64,000 nucleotides of DNA from assembly GCF_900112985.1 (NCBI RefSeq), contig NZ_FONS01000001.1:1043122-1107121 (forward strand), given 5' to 3'. How positions within the stretch are numbered: position 1 is the first letter of the stretch; each line of letters starts with the position of its first letter. A program made the translations under genes and the position numbers. This document shows positions 36,814 through 45,467 of this stretch, in pieces. Source of the DNA: Pedobacter antarcticus (GTDB lineage Bacteria > Bacteroidota > Bacteroidia > Sphingobacteriales > Sphingobacteriaceae). Under the pieces are notes generated by a model, which was given only the letters and a program-made list of their open reading frames with translations, searched no databases and had not been told where the DNA came from.

Positions 36814-38087
36814 TGGAAGTATACAAATTCGGCGGTGCCTCAGTATTCAATGCCGCTGCGATAAAAAATATGGCGGGAATTATCAGGGCTACTGCTCCTG
36901 AGAAATTACTGGTCGTAGTTTCTGCAATTGGCAAAACCACTAATAAACTGGAAGAACTTGCCTATGCCTATATCAACGGAGAAGAGCGCGCAACAACAAT
37001 TCTGGAAGAAGTAAAAACTGCTCATTTTCAAATTATCGAGGAGCTTTTTGACAATCCTACACAACCCGTTATCAATGAGATAGCCAATACTTTTGTGGAG
37101 ATTGAATGGTTGCTGGAAGAAGAAGCCAACGATTCAGCAGAATATATTTACGATCAGATTGTATCTGTAGGAGAACTCTTATCGACACGGATTGTGGCAG
37201 CCTATCTTCAACAAGATGGCGTTAAAGCGGTATGGGTAGACGCGAGAAACTACATTAAGACAGATAACAGTTATAGAGAAGGCATAGTGGACTGGGAAGA
37301 AACCAAGTCCGGAATTGTACAGGATCTTGCCCCGCTTTTACAGACATCCGTTGTAGTCACGCAAGGCTTCATTGGCGGTACAAGTGAGAATTTCACGACT
37401 ACACTGGGCAGAGAAGGTTCAGATTATTCCGCAGCCATCTTTTGCTCTTGCCTAGATGCCAGGGCGCTAACTATATGGAAAGATGTACCCGGCGTCTTAA
37501 ATGCCGATCCGAAATGGTTTGACCAGACACAAATGATCCCGCAGCTTTCCTATCATGATGCGATTGAACTAACGTATTATGGTGCCACGGTAATCCATCC
37601 AAAAACCATTAAACCGCTGCAGAACAAAAATATACCACTATACGTCAGATCGTTTATTGAGCCTGAAGGGGCAGGTACTGTCATTGACCAGCAAACCAGT
37701 CCTTTACCTGTTCCGTCTTTTATATTTAAGGTCGATCAGGTTTTGATTTCAATTTTACCTAAAGATTTCTCTTTTATTATAGAAGAAAACCTGAGTCATA
37801 TATTTAACCTTTTTCATCAGCATAAGGTTAAAGTAAATACCATGCTGAATTCTGCTTTAAGCTTTTCCGTAAGCGTAGATCAGGATAAAGACAAAATAAG
37901 CCAGCTGATCCAGGCATTGTCCGCAGATTACAAAGTGAAATATAACGAAGGCCTTGAGCTCGTCACTATTCGTTATTACAATCAGGACACTATAAACCGC
38001 GTTAGCACAAATAAAAACATCCTACTGGAAGTAAAAAGCAGAAATACCTGTCAGATGGTAATGAAAGATAAATCAGCCAGTGAATAA
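36813..38087 (+). CDS. lysC: aspartate kinase (monofunctional)
   Basis: This 424-residue enzyme begins with EVYKFGGASV and carries the amino-acid kinase motifs VVVSAIGKTTNKLE, TLGREGSDYSAAIFCSCLDA and WKDVPGVLNADP, followed by YYGATVIHPKTIKP. A shortened ACT region (about 300-400) would give end-product control. It catalyses the first step of lysine/threonine/methionine synthesis. GGASV replaces the more common GGTSV; this variant is frequent in Bacteroidota. It is embedded in the yggS operon by one-base overlap, with no lysine riboswitch visible. Confidence 0.93.
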   Translation: MEVYKFGGASVFNAAAIKNMAGIIRATAPEKLLVVVSAIGKTTNKLEELAYAYINGEERATTILEEVKTAHFQIIEELFDNPTQPVINEIANTFVEIEWLLEEEANDSAEYIYDQIVSVGELLSTRIVAAYLQQDGVKAVWVDARNYIKTDNSYREGIVDWEETKSGIVQDLAPLLQTSVVVTQGFIGGTSENFTTTLGREGSDYSAAIFCSCLDARALTIWKDVPGVLNADPKWFDQTQMIPQLSYHDAIELTYYGATVIHPKTIKPLQNKNIPLYVRSFIEPEGAGTVIDQQTSPLPVPSFIFKVDQVLISILPKDFSFIIEENLSHIFNLFHQHKVKVNTMLNSALSFSVSVDQDKDKISQLIQALSADYKVKYNEGLELVTIRYYNQDTINRVSTNKNILLEVKSRNTCQMVMKDKSASE

Positions 38088-39261
38088 AGCCATTCTTCAG
38101 CCGCAGGTGCAGGACTTTTTATTTGAGAATTCATCCCTGGATGTAAACCAAGTTGCTTTGTCAAAAAGTTCCTTTCCGGGTATCAGCGGACAGGAACTAT
38201 CCATGCAGCTAGCTTCTCGTAAAAAGGCAGAAAAAAAGCTTCCTGACTGGTTCAAGACTAAAGGAGTGTACTATCCCCCGCTACTGTCCATGGAACAATG
38301 TTCTTCGGAGACTACAGCTGAATTTAAAGCGACCTTAGTTAAGGGCGAAAGCTTAATAGACCTTACAGGTGGATTTGGGGTTGATTGTTATTACTTCGCT
38401 AGAAAATTTAGTACAGTAATACACTGCGAGTATAATGCAGCATTGTCTGATATTGCCGCATCGAATGCACACCCGCTTCAGGAAAAAAACATTCAGTTTA
38501 TAAATGGCGATGGGATTGAATATCTAAAAGCATCAAATGCCCAGTTTGACTGTATCTATCTGGACCCTGCAAGAAGAGCTGCAGGCAGTAAAGTATTTCA
38601 GTTAAAAGACTGCAGTCCTGATGTAGTTCAGCACCTCGGTTTATTATTGAGCAGAAGTAATCAGGTGATGATTAAAACTGCGCCGCTTCTGGATATTTCA
38701 GCCGGACTAAAGGAACTGACAAATGTCGCTGAAGTGCATATTATCAGTGTAAAAAATGAGTGCAAAGAACTGATCTGGATTCTGAAAAGAGATTTCCAAG
38801 GCAGTCCAGAGATTGTAGCACATACCATTAACGATCAGATTAAACATTTCAGCTTTCGTAGAGGTGAGGAAAAGATCGTTGCTCCTGAAGAAGAACCAGT
38901 TCAGGGCCACTATCTCTACGAACCGGATGTTGCGTTACTTAAAAGCGGCGCATTTCAGCTAATAGCAGAACGATATGGCTTATATAGAATTCATCCCCAG
39001 ACTCAGCTCTATCACTCCGTTGAATTACAATCTCAGTTTCCAGGACGGATATTCAAGATCGATTCTATTAAAACCGCAGGTGAACTCAAGAAAGAAAAAG
39101 GATTAATGGGAAATGTAATAGTTAGAAATTACCCGGATAAGGCAGCTGCTTTAGTTTCTAAGTATCGTATTCAGCCGGAAGATCATATTTTCTATCTTTT
39201 TACACAGAGTACTAAAAAAGGAAAAATAATCATTAAAGCACGGATCATTCAGCACTATTAG
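38080..39261 (+). CDS. class I SAM-dependent methyltransferase with THUMP-like domain
   Basis: This 393-residue protein has a GTG start overlapping the lysC end by 8 bp. The N-terminal ~85 residues are helical. A Rossmann methyltransferase follows (about 90-230; LIDLTGGFGVDCYYFAR, CIYLDPARRAAGSKVFQLKDC), then a C-terminal THUMP-like part (about 300-393; FPGRIFKIDSIKTAGELKKEK). The DPARR motif and this layout match a conserved Bacteroidota family of unknown substrate, perhaps RNA. It is the last gene of the operon, before a strong terminator. Confidence 0.88.
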   Translation: MNKAILQPQVQDFLFENSSLDVNQVALSKSSFPGISGQELSMQLASRKKAEKKLPDWFKTKGVYYPPLLSMEQCSSETTAEFKATLVKGESLIDLTGGFGVDCYYFARKFSTVIHCEYNAALSDIAASNAHPLQEKNIQFINGDGIEYLKASNAQFDCIYLDPARRAAGSKVFQLKDCSPDVVQHLGLLLSRSNQVMIKTAPLLDISAGLKELTNVAEVHIISVKNECKELIWILKRDFQGSPEIVAHTINDQIKHFSFRRGEEKIVAPEEEPVQGHYLYEPDVALLKSGAFQLIAERYGLYRIHPQTQLYHSVELQSQFPGRIFKIDSIKTAGELKKEKGLMGNVIVRNYPDKAAALVSKYRIQPEDHIFYLFTQSTKKGKIIIKARIIQHY

Positions 39262-39271
39262 AAAAAATAAT

Positions 39272-39314
39272 CACAAAAGCCTCACCTTATTTATATTAAG
39301 GTGAGGCTTTTGTG
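39272..39314. terminator. bidirectional intrinsic terminator, 18-bp stem
   Basis: Arms 39272-39289 and 39297-39314 are perfect reverse complements. It sits between the convergent methyltransferase and cold-shock genes and has A4/T4 tracts in the stem. Confidence 0.88.
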
Positions 39315-39325
39315 TATGGCATGGA

Positions 39326-39523
39326 TCAGACTTTTTTAACATGCACTGCCTGCAGCCCTTTTTTACCTTCGGCAACTTCGAATTCTACCTCATCATTTTC
39401 TTTCAGACTTTCTATGCCCCCGGCGACGTCTTTGAAGTGAACGAAAATGTCTTTATTACCTTCATAAACTATAAATCCATAACCCTTTTGCGTGTCGAAC
39501 CATTTTACTCTTCCGGTACTCAT
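39326..39523 (-). CDS. cold-shock domain protein
   Basis: This 65-residue single OB-fold protein has RNA-binding motifs KGYGFI (RNP1) and IFVHF (RNP2), and starts with GRVKWFDTQ. It binds single-stranded nucleic acid and acts as an RNA chaperone. The 123 bp upstream could encode a long structured leader, as is common for cold-shock genes. A small CCTG/CAGG stem is present there. It is a single gene, ending at the bidirectional terminator. Confidence 0.95.
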   Translation of the reverse strand: MSTGRVKWFDTQKGYGFIVYEGNKDIFVHFKDVAGGIESLKENDEVEFEVAEGKKGLQAVHVKKV

Positions 39524-39646
39524 AATGCTAATTGTAAAAATTAATAATTTCTTGCCTTAACCTGTTCATCAGGCAGATTTTAAACTCTTTTGAATTTTAA
39601 AATTCCGTTATATTAAATTTAAAAAAAACCAATAAGTTTTGAAAAA

Positions 39647-40282
39647 TTATTTATTAGGTTGCGGAGTAGTACGCAGATAAGGTTTGATCACTTTATGGCC
39701 TTTCGGAAATTTAGCAGGAATATCTTCAGTTTTGATACTGTTCATTACGACTACATCGTCACCATCTTTCCAGTCTGCAGGAGTAGCTACACTATACTTT
39801 GCCGTTAATTGCAGAGAGTCAATTACCCTTAATACCTCATCAAAATTTCTACCTGTGGAAGCCGGATAAGTTAACATAAGTTTTATTTTCTTATCTGGTG
39901 AGATGATAAACAAAGAACGCACTGTAAGTGTCTCAGATGCATTTGGATGAATCATGTCGTATAGGTTGGCCACTTCTTTCTCTTCATCTGCGATAATTGG
40001 AAATTCAACCTCCGTATTTTGTGTTTCATTAATATCGTTGATCCAGCCTTGATGCGACTCAACTGAATCTACACTCAGGGCGATGACCTTGACCCCTCTT
40101 TTTTCAAACTCTCCTTTTAAAGAAGCTGTACGTCCAAGTTCTGTAGTACATACCGGAGTATAATCTGCAGGATGAGAAAAAATGACACCCCAGTTATCAC
40201 CCAGAAATTCATAAAAATCAATGTCACCAATTGATGTTTTAGCGTTAAAATTGGGAGCTATATCTCCTATTCTGATACTCAT
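39647..40282 (-). CDS. 1-Cys (Prx6-type) peroxiredoxin
   Basis: This 211-residue peroxiredoxin has catalytic Cys45 in FSHPADYTPVCTTELGR, then the conserved FEKRGVKVIALSVDSVESHQGWI and the Prx6-specific C-terminal extension (TPADWKDGDDVVVMNSI, KFPKGHKVIKPYLRTTPQP). It reduces peroxides in the cytoplasm. A 6-bp inverted repeat at 40317-40332, 35 bp upstream of the ATG, is a candidate operator. Confidence 0.94.
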   Translation of the reverse strand: MSIRIGDIAPNFNAKTSIGDIDFYEFLGDNWGVIFSHPADYTPVCTTELGRTASLKGEFEKRGVKVIALSVDSVESHQGWINDINETQNTEVEFPIIADEEKEVANLYDMIHPNASETLTVRSLFIISPDKKIKLMLTYPASTGRNFDEVLRVIDSLQLTAKYSVATPADWKDGDDVVVMNSIKTEDIPAKFPKGHKVIKPYLRTTPQPNK

Positions 40283-40316
40283 AATATATAATTTAATTGA
40301 ATATGATCATTTTAAT

Positions 40317-40332
40317 TACTACTAATGTAGTA
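40317..40332. promoter_or_regulatory. inverted repeat upstream of the peroxiredoxin gene
   Basis: TACTAC-N4-GTAGTA, a perfect 6-bp inverted repeat 35 bp before the start codon of the peroxiredoxin gene. Its position fits an operator. The cognate regulator is unknown. Confidence 0.45.
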
Positions 40333-40411
40333 GATATTGAATGGAAAAACAAAGAAATACAACTGGATTTTACATTTGTCCGCTGACTATGACTTTCCTG
40401 ATATAAAAGAC

Positions 40412-40444
40412 AAAAAAAAGCCCGGCACAAATGCACCGGGCTTT
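40412..40444 (-). terminator. intrinsic terminator after the membrane protease gene
   Basis: On the minus strand AAAGCCCGGTGCA folds on TGCCGGGCTTT with a T8 tract following. It lies 19 bp after the protease stop. Confidence 0.85.
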
Positions 40445-40462
40445 CCAATAAAAAAATTAAAA

Positions 40463-41557
40463 TTAATTATAGACCTTAATCATATAAACATAGTCTTCGA
40501 TCTTTTCAATCTGTCTGGTTCTATTAAGACCTTGCAAAGGATTCTTTTTAGAAAAAGCTACCTTTTTACCCAAGGAGTCTTGTGGAATCGCATTTAATGC
40601 CTCCAGAATATATTTAGATTTGATCGCAAAAGCGGCACCTTCAACCTGATTCTCTTTAGCTGTAATTACACCAATGATATTACCCTGATTATCAAGTAAT
40701 GGACCTCCGCTGTTTCCTGGATTAATAGGAATAGAAACCTGGTATTGTGTAGTATCTCCGCCATGTCCGGTTCTGGAACTTACGTAACCTTCGCCAAGAA
40801 CCGCATCATCTTTAGGGAAACCTAATGTATATACATTTTCTCCCATGCCAATTGCATTCTTTTTAAGTTTGTAAGGCAAAGTTGCAAGTGGGCTGAATGA
40901 TTCATCAATAATTTTAAGAATCGCAATATCATACTGTGGATCACGATAAACAACCTTTACTTTATAAGAATCACCTTTATTATTTTGTACATAGATTGAA
41001 TCAGCATCCCGGATCACATGGAAGTTAGTACATAAATAACCATTTGCAGTTAAAGCAAAACCGGTACCGCCAAACTTAGCCGCGTTCAAATGACCTTTTT
41101 CCTGTTTGGCAGGAGCATTTAATGACCGGACGAGTTTATTCTGACTGTTTTTAATATTTGTAATTTCCCTGCGCATTACCTCATAAGTACCGTTCTGTTT
41201 GGTATTATGTTGTATAGAATAGATCGAAAATATACTGATAAGCAGAAAAGAAGCCGCAATAGCAAAAGCAGATTTATTTTTACGCCACATGTTCACTATA
41301 TAAGAAGGATGCGGTTTGTATTCCTCTATAAGGCTTTCCATATCCATTTCTGCATGCGCCTTATCCATTTTCTGAATTAAGGAATGCATATCTCCATATT
41401 GCTTCAGAGAGTCTAAGAAGAATTTATGTGCAACTACTTTATGATCCACAGCAGGATCATTTACCCGCAGCAGCTCAAAGCCTTCTTTTTCTTCCGGGGA
41501 TAATTTACCCAATAGGTAATCTTCAATAATTGCTTCTAATTCTATCTCGTTCCTCAT
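40463..41557 (-). CDS. membrane-anchored trypsin-like protease with anti-sigma-like N-terminal domain
   Basis: This 364-residue protein has a cytoplasmic helical region (1-92; starts EIELEAIIEDYLLGKLSPEEKEGFE, like FecR/anti-sigma N-termini) and one membrane helix (about 96-115). A coiled linker leads to an S1C/HtrA-type trypsin fold (about 160-330) with His180 (TNFHVI), Asp210 (YDIAIL) and Ser283 (PGNSGGPL). There is no PDZ domain. The gene overlaps the ECF sigma factor gene by 4 bp (ATGA), the position normally held by an anti-sigma factor. It may tether the sigma factor and respond to envelope signals through its protease domain; this is inference. Confidence 0.85.
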   Translation of the reverse strand: MRNEIELEAIIEDYLLGKLSPEEKEGFELLRVNDPAVDHKVVAHKFFLDSLKQYGDMHSLIQKMDKAHAEMDMESLIEEYKPHPSYIVNMWRKNKSAFAIAASFLLISIFSIYSIQHNTKQNGTYEVMRREITNIKNSQNKLVRSLNAPAKQEKGHLNAAKFGGTGFALTANGYLCTNFHVIRDADSIYVQNNKGDSYKVKVVYRDPQYDIAILKIIDESFSPLATLPYKLKKNAIGMGENVYTLGFPKDDAVLGEGYVSSRTGHGGDTTQYQVSIPINPGNSGGPLLDNQGNIIGVITAKENQVEGAAFAIKSKYILEALNAIPQDSLGKKVAFSKKNPLQGLNRTRQIEKIEDYVYMIKVYN

Positions 41558-42129
41558 GCCGTGTCAGGTTTGAAAAATAACTTCTTTAATCTTTGCAAGC
41601 ATTTATATTTTTGAGTCTTGGCATTATCCGTATTGGTATAGCCAAACTTCTCGCAAATATCCTGCATGCTGAGATTGTTAATATAAAAATCCTGAATAAT
41701 TGTTTTGCAGGGTTCGCCCAGATTTTTCAATGCTGAACCCATTTTCTCAAATTGAAGATCTTTTTCTTCGTGCTCCTCTACATCAACATCAACTGCGATT
41801 ACATCTTCAAAATCCGAAACATTACCGGTTGTTTTACTTTGCTGTGCAAGTTTTTTCAACCAGATTCTTCTGCATACGGAATAAATATATGTTTTCAGTT
41901 TACTGCTTAATTCGAAATCTCCGCTCTTTATCTTGTTATATAATATAATAATAGCTTCCTGATACACATCCTTCGCGTCGTCTTCATCCCCATTATTATT
42001 CAAGATCAGTTGCAAAATCATCGGAAAATATCCGATGTACAACCTGTTGAGCACATCTTCCGAGTTATTCAGTATACCTAAAACTACCTCTCTATCTGTT
42101 GGAACTGAACTGCTTAACTTATTACTCAC
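41554..42129 (-). CDS. ECF-type sigma-70 family RNA polymerase sigma factor
   Basis: About 191 residues. It has region 2 (about 20-90; DAKDVYQEAIIILYNKI, LKTYIYSVCRRIWLKKL) and region 4 (about 135-185; CKTIIQDFYINNLSMQDICEKFGYTNTDNAKTQKYKCLQRLKKLF). It would direct RNA polymerase to a small regulon. No ATG is available: the frame runs to a TTG at 42162, inside an inverted repeat; the GTG at 42129 (VSNKLSSSVP) seems the better start. The downstream overlapping gene encodes the protease with anti-sigma-like N-terminus. Confidence 0.87.
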   Translation of the reverse strand: MSNKLSSSVPTDREVVLGILNNSEDVLNRLYIGYFPMILQLILNNNGDEDDAKDVYQEAIIILYNKIKSGDFELSSKLKTYIYSVCRRIWLKKLAQQSKTTGNVSDFEDVIAVDVDVEEHEEKDLQFEKMGSALKNLGEPCKTIIQDFYINNLSMQDICEKFGYTNTDNAKTQKYKCLQRLKKLFFKPDTA

Positions 42130-42152
42130 TATTAATACATTTATATGTAAAT

Positions 42153-42211
42153 GGTAACCCAATATTAGACAAAAAAAAACTTTAATCTTTTTTTTAAAAA
42201 GCTGGGTTACC
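42153..42211. promoter_or_regulatory. large inverted repeat upstream of the ECF sigma gene
   Basis: GGTAACCCA (42153-42161) and TGGGTTACC (42203-42211) are perfect 9-bp complements, with A9 and T8 tracts between them that can also pair. The repeat lies between the sigma gene and the divergent small lipoprotein gene, so it may be an operator pair or a folded leader. Confidence 0.45.
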
Positions 42212-42269
42212 TTTTGGCCTTTGGGGTATTAATCTGTAAAATTAATTAATTATTTTAAACAGTATTCAA

Positions 42270-42479
42270 ATGAAAAACTTATTTAAATTCGGCTTTTTAG
42301 CTTTAGCAATCTCTTTATCAGTAGCAGCATGTAACTCAGAAAACAAAGCTGAAGCAGTAGATACAACTGTAACTGATTCTTCAACTATCGTTACTGACGT
42401 TGATACTACAGTTAAAGATTCTACAGTTCAAGATACTGCTGTTAAAACTACTACTACTGAAGTTAAACCAGCTCACTAA
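42270..42479 (+). CDS. small Thr/Asp/Val-rich lipoprotein
   Basis: This 69-residue protein has a clear lipoprotein signal (LALAISLSVAACNSE, lipidated Cys21) and then about 48 residues made almost only of Thr, Asp, Val, Ser and Lys (DTTVTDSSTIVTDVDTTVKD). No family is recognised. Similar tiny repetitive lipoproteins are common and highly expressed in Pedobacter-like genomes. A near-perfect terminator follows, so it is a single-gene unit, divergent from the ECF sigma gene. Confidence 0.8.
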   Translation: MKNLFKFGFLALAISLSVAACNSENKAEAVDTTVTDSSTIVTDVDTTVKDSTVQDTAVKTTTTEVKPAH

Positions 42480-42499
42480 GCTAGAATTACCCTTATAAA

Positions 42500-42532
42500 A
42501 AGGCTTTGGATCAATCCAAAGCCTTTTTTTTT
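42500..42532 (+). terminator. intrinsic terminator after the small lipoprotein gene
   Basis: AAGGCTTTGGA pairs perfectly with TCCAAAGCCTT over a 4-nt loop, followed by a run of T. It starts 21 bp after the stop codon. Confidence 0.92.
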
Positions 42533-42577
42533 GACATAGATTTGGGTATCTTTGGGCAGTAAAAAACAAACCCATTC

Positions 42578-43924
42578 ATGAATTTATCTTCACTTCAGGC
42601 CATCTCCCCGGTCGACGGACGCTACAGAAGCACCACTCAGGATCTGGCAAAGTACTTTTCAGAGTCTGCACTGATCAAATACAGAATTTATGTAGAGATT
42701 GAATATTTCATCGCTCTTTGTGAAACAGGACTTGCTGGTTTAAGCAGTTTCGACCGTTCGAACTATGGTAAACTTCGTGAAATCTTCACAGGGTTTAGCG
42801 ATGCAGATGCGCAGGAAGTAAAGGATACTGAAAAAGTAACAAACCATGATGTTAAGGCAGTAGAATATTTTATTAAAAAACGTTTTGATAACCTGGGTCT
42901 TCAGGAATTCAAAGAATTTATTCATTTTGGCCTGACATCTCAAGATATCAATAATACGGCCATCCCTTATACTTTTAAACTTGCTTTAGCTGAAGTATAT
43001 TATCCGCAGATTACCAAACTGATTGAAAGGATCAAAGAACTCGCTGCTGACTGGAAAGATGTACCACTTTTAGCCCATACTCATGGACAGCCTGCTTCCC
43101 CTACTAAATTGGGTAAGGAATTTCTGGTTTTTGCAGAGAGACTTGAAATACAACTGGCAAGCCTTAAGCAAATTCCAAACAGTGCAAAATTTGGCGGAGC
43201 TACCGGAAATTTCAATGCACACCACATTGCGTACCCACAAATCAGCTGGGTAGAATTCAGTAACCAGTTCGTCAATGAAACACTGGGGCTGAGCCGTGCG
43301 CAGCACACCACGCAAATTGAACATTACGATCAGTTTGCCGCACAATGCGATGCGCTGAAAAGAATTAATACGATTATAGTAGATATGGACCGCGATATCT
43401 GGGCGTATATCTCCAAAAACTATTTCAAACAGAAGATTAAAGAAGGAGAAGTTGGATCTTCAGCAATGCCGCATAAAGTTAACCCGATTGACTTTGAAAA
43501 TGCAGAAGGTAATGCCGGATTAGCGAATGCGCTTTTTGAATTTTTTGCTGCTAAACTTCCAGTTTCCAGATTACAAAGAGATCTAACGGATTCTACAGTT
43601 TTAAGAAACGTAGGTGTTCCATTAGCCCATACTATGATTACCATAGCTTCTACAATTAAAGGATTGAATAAATTATTGCTGAATGAAGAAGCTATTGCGG
43701 CCGACCTGGAAAATAACTGGGCAGTGGTGGCGGAAGCTATTCAAACTGTATTGCGCAGAGAAGCTTATCCAAATCCTTACGAGGCCTTAAAAGACCTTAC
43801 ACGTACCAACCAGAAGATAACAGCACACACTATGGCAGAATTTATTGACGGACTTCAAATTAATGAGGATCTGAAAGCAGAGCTGAAACAAATCACGCCA
43901 TTTAACTATACCGGAGTATTTTAG
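42578..43924 (+). CDS. purB: adenylosuccinate lyase
   Basis: This 448-residue member of the fumarase/aspartase superfamily has VDGRYRSTTQDLAKYFSESAL near the start, the HFGLTSQDINNTA and THGQPASPTKLGKE segments, and the signature loop GEVGSSAMPHKVNPIDFENAEGN with the catalytic serine. It acts twice in purine synthesis, releasing fumarate from SAICAR and adenylosuccinate. A -7 like element TATCTTTG lies at 42547-42554, directly after the preceding terminator, so it has its own promoter. Confidence 0.96.
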   Translation: MNLSSLQAISPVDGRYRSTTQDLAKYFSESALIKYRIYVEIEYFIALCETGLAGLSSFDRSNYGKLREIFTGFSDADAQEVKDTEKVTNHDVKAVEYFIKKRFDNLGLQEFKEFIHFGLTSQDINNTAIPYTFKLALAEVYYPQITKLIERIKELAADWKDVPLLAHTHGQPASPTKLGKEFLVFAERLEIQLASLKQIPNSAKFGGATGNFNAHHIAYPQISWVEFSNQFVNETLGLSRAQHTTQIEHYDQFAAQCDALKRINTIIVDMDRDIWAYISKNYFKQKIKEGEVGSSAMPHKVNPIDFENAEGNAGLANALFEFFAAKLPVSRLQRDLTDSTVLRNVGVPLAHTMITIASTIKGLNKLLLNEEAIAADLENNWAVVAEAIQTVLRREAYPNPYEALKDLTRTNQKITAHTMAEFIDGLQINEDLKAELKQITPFNYTGVF

Positions 43925-44011
43925 AATCATTTTAAAGATAATGACCTAAAACAGACACCGATATCTGCGTTTGAATGACGAATTATATATTTTTGTAAGA
44001 AAAAACAGACC

Positions 44012-44563
44012 ATGACTATTAACGTATATACAGAACAAACACCAAATCCTGCTACCATGAAGTTCATGGTAAATAAGCTTCTAATTAACGGCAGCGAGGA
44101 TTTTGCAACAAAGGAAAGCGCGGCAATCTCTCCATTTGCTTCTGAATTATTCAAGTTTAATTTCGTTAACGGCGTGTTTTTCGCAAGTAATTTCGTGACG
44201 ATTACCAAAACTGAAGATGCAGAATGGGCAGATATCGAACCGATTCTCAAAGAATTCGTAAAAGGTGCTGTGGAATCAGAATATAAAATCAAAGAGGTTA
44301 CAGCCGAAGAAGCTCCAGCATTTGAAGGAACTGATCTGGAAAAGAAAATTCAGCAGATTCTATTTGATTATGTCCGTCCGGCAGTAGAGCAGGATGGCGG
44401 CGCGATCAGCTATAAATCTTTTGATGAAGGCGTAGTTACAGTAGAACTACGTGGATCATGCAGTGGATGTCCGTCGTCTACGATCACTTTAAAATCCGGT
44501 ATCCAGAACTTATTACAACGTATGGTGCCTGAGGTCAAAGAAGTTGTATCCAACGCAATGTAA
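44012..44563 (+). CDS. NifU-family (Nfu-type) Fe-S cluster scaffold/carrier
   Basis: This 183-residue protein has an N-terminal Nfu domain (about 1-90; YTEQTPNPATMKFMVNKLL, NFVNGVFFASNFVTITK) and a C-terminal NifU-like domain with the cluster-binding CSGCPSSTITL (Cys150, Cys153). It carries 4Fe-4S clusters to client enzymes; MtaB, encoded nearby, is one possible client. A TATTTTTG element lies at 43988-43995. It is a single gene ending at a long bidirectional hairpin. Confidence 0.93.
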   Translation: MTINVYTEQTPNPATMKFMVNKLLINGSEDFATKESAAISPFASELFKFNFVNGVFFASNFVTITKTEDAEWADIEPILKEFVKGAVESEYKIKEVTAEEAPAFEGTDLEKKIQQILFDYVRPAVEQDGGAISYKSFDEGVVTVELRGSCSGCPSSTITLKSGIQNLLQRMVPEVKEVVSNAM

Positions 44564-44576
44564 AATCCATCTTAAG

Positions 44577-44626
44577 GAGTATAAAAAAAGCGTGTTATCG
44601 AACGATAACACGCTTTTTTTATACTC
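44577..44626. terminator. bidirectional intrinsic terminator, 24-bp stem
   Basis: Arms 44577-44600 and 44603-44626 are perfect reverse complements with a 2-nt loop and A7/T7 tracts. It terminates the nfu gene and the opposing ubiX-mtaB-lgt-suhB operon. Confidence 0.93.
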
Positions 44627-44659
44627 TTTCTATAGCACAGATCTCATTTAATAAACAGA

Positions 44660-45457
44660 TCAGGCTTTATTAAAATGCTTTCCAATTGCCGATAAAATTT
44701 CCTGATCAATCAGACCATTCGTAGCGAGTATTTCCCTTTTTTGAATAAATTCAGGTCCACCGCTAAAATTCATTACCTGTCCGCCTGCCTGTTTAACGAG
44801 AAAAGCACCGCCAGCCACATCGTATGAATTCAGATTATATTCAAAAAAAGCATCAAAACGTCCACATGCTACATAGGCGAGATCTACCGCAGCAGAGCCC
44901 ATTCTTCTCAAACCATGTGTTTGCTGCATTAGTTCAGCGAGTAACTTCATATATTCCTGTTGCTGATCAAACTGATAGTAAGGAAATCCAGTCGCAAGCA
45001 AAGTATCACTTAGCCTGTTACGTTGAGAAACACGTATCACTTTATTATTTAAAAAAGCCGGAGCACCCTGATAGCTGTAGAACATCTCTCCGCGGTTAAT
45101 TTCATATACCACACCGAGTACAGGCTCCTCCCCTTCATAAAGCGCAATGCTGATAGAATAAACGGGTACACCGTGAATAAAGTTAGTGGTACCATCCAGA
45201 GGATCAATTATCCAGTTAAATGTAGCACCCTTCTTTTGACTCGTACCCTCTTCTGTCACGAAACCGGCTTCAGGTATTAAAGTAGACAGATTATCTACCA
45301 GATGTTGCTCCGCAGTTTTATCCACGTAAGAAACTAGATCATTTAATCCCTTCGTTTCAATGCTACTCGCGCTGAAATTCATAGACTCTTTTCTGATAAA
45401 GTTTCCGACAAGACGCGTAATCGCGATCACCTTGGTGCTTAATAATTCGTAATTCAA
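44660..45457 (-). CDS. suhB: inositol-monophosphatase family phosphatase
   Basis: This 265-residue Mg-dependent phosphatase has motifs EEGTS, WIIDPLDGTTNFIHG and NSYDVAGGAFLVKQAGG, which form the two-metal site. In bacteria these enzymes hydrolyse inositol-1-phosphate or similar sugar phosphates, and SuhB also has a role in rRNA transcription. No ATG is available close to the conserved N-terminus; the start is TTG at 45457. It is last in the ubiX-mtaB-lgt-suhB operon, 10 bp after lgt. The symbol is by family; the true substrate is not determined. Confidence 0.88.
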   Translation of the reverse strand: MNYELLSTKVIAITRLVGNFIRKESMNFSASSIETKGLNDLVSYVDKTAEQHLVDNLSTLIPEAGFVTEEGTSQKKGATFNWIIDPLDGTTNFIHGVPVYSISIALYEGEEPVLGVVYEINRGEMFYSYQGAPAFLNNKVIRVSQRNRLSDTLLATGFPYYQFDQQQEYMKLLAELMQQTHGLRRMGSAAVDLAYVACGRFDAFFEYNLNSYDVAGGAFLVKQAGGQVMNFSGGPEFIQKREILATNGLIDQEILSAIGKHFNKA

Positions 45458-45467
45458 TTCGCTTAGA

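Noticed and set aside
40337..40597. 86-aa plus-strand ORF near the peroxiredoxin/protease gap
   Set aside because: It runs through the protease terminator and antisense to the protease 3' end. No conserved features.
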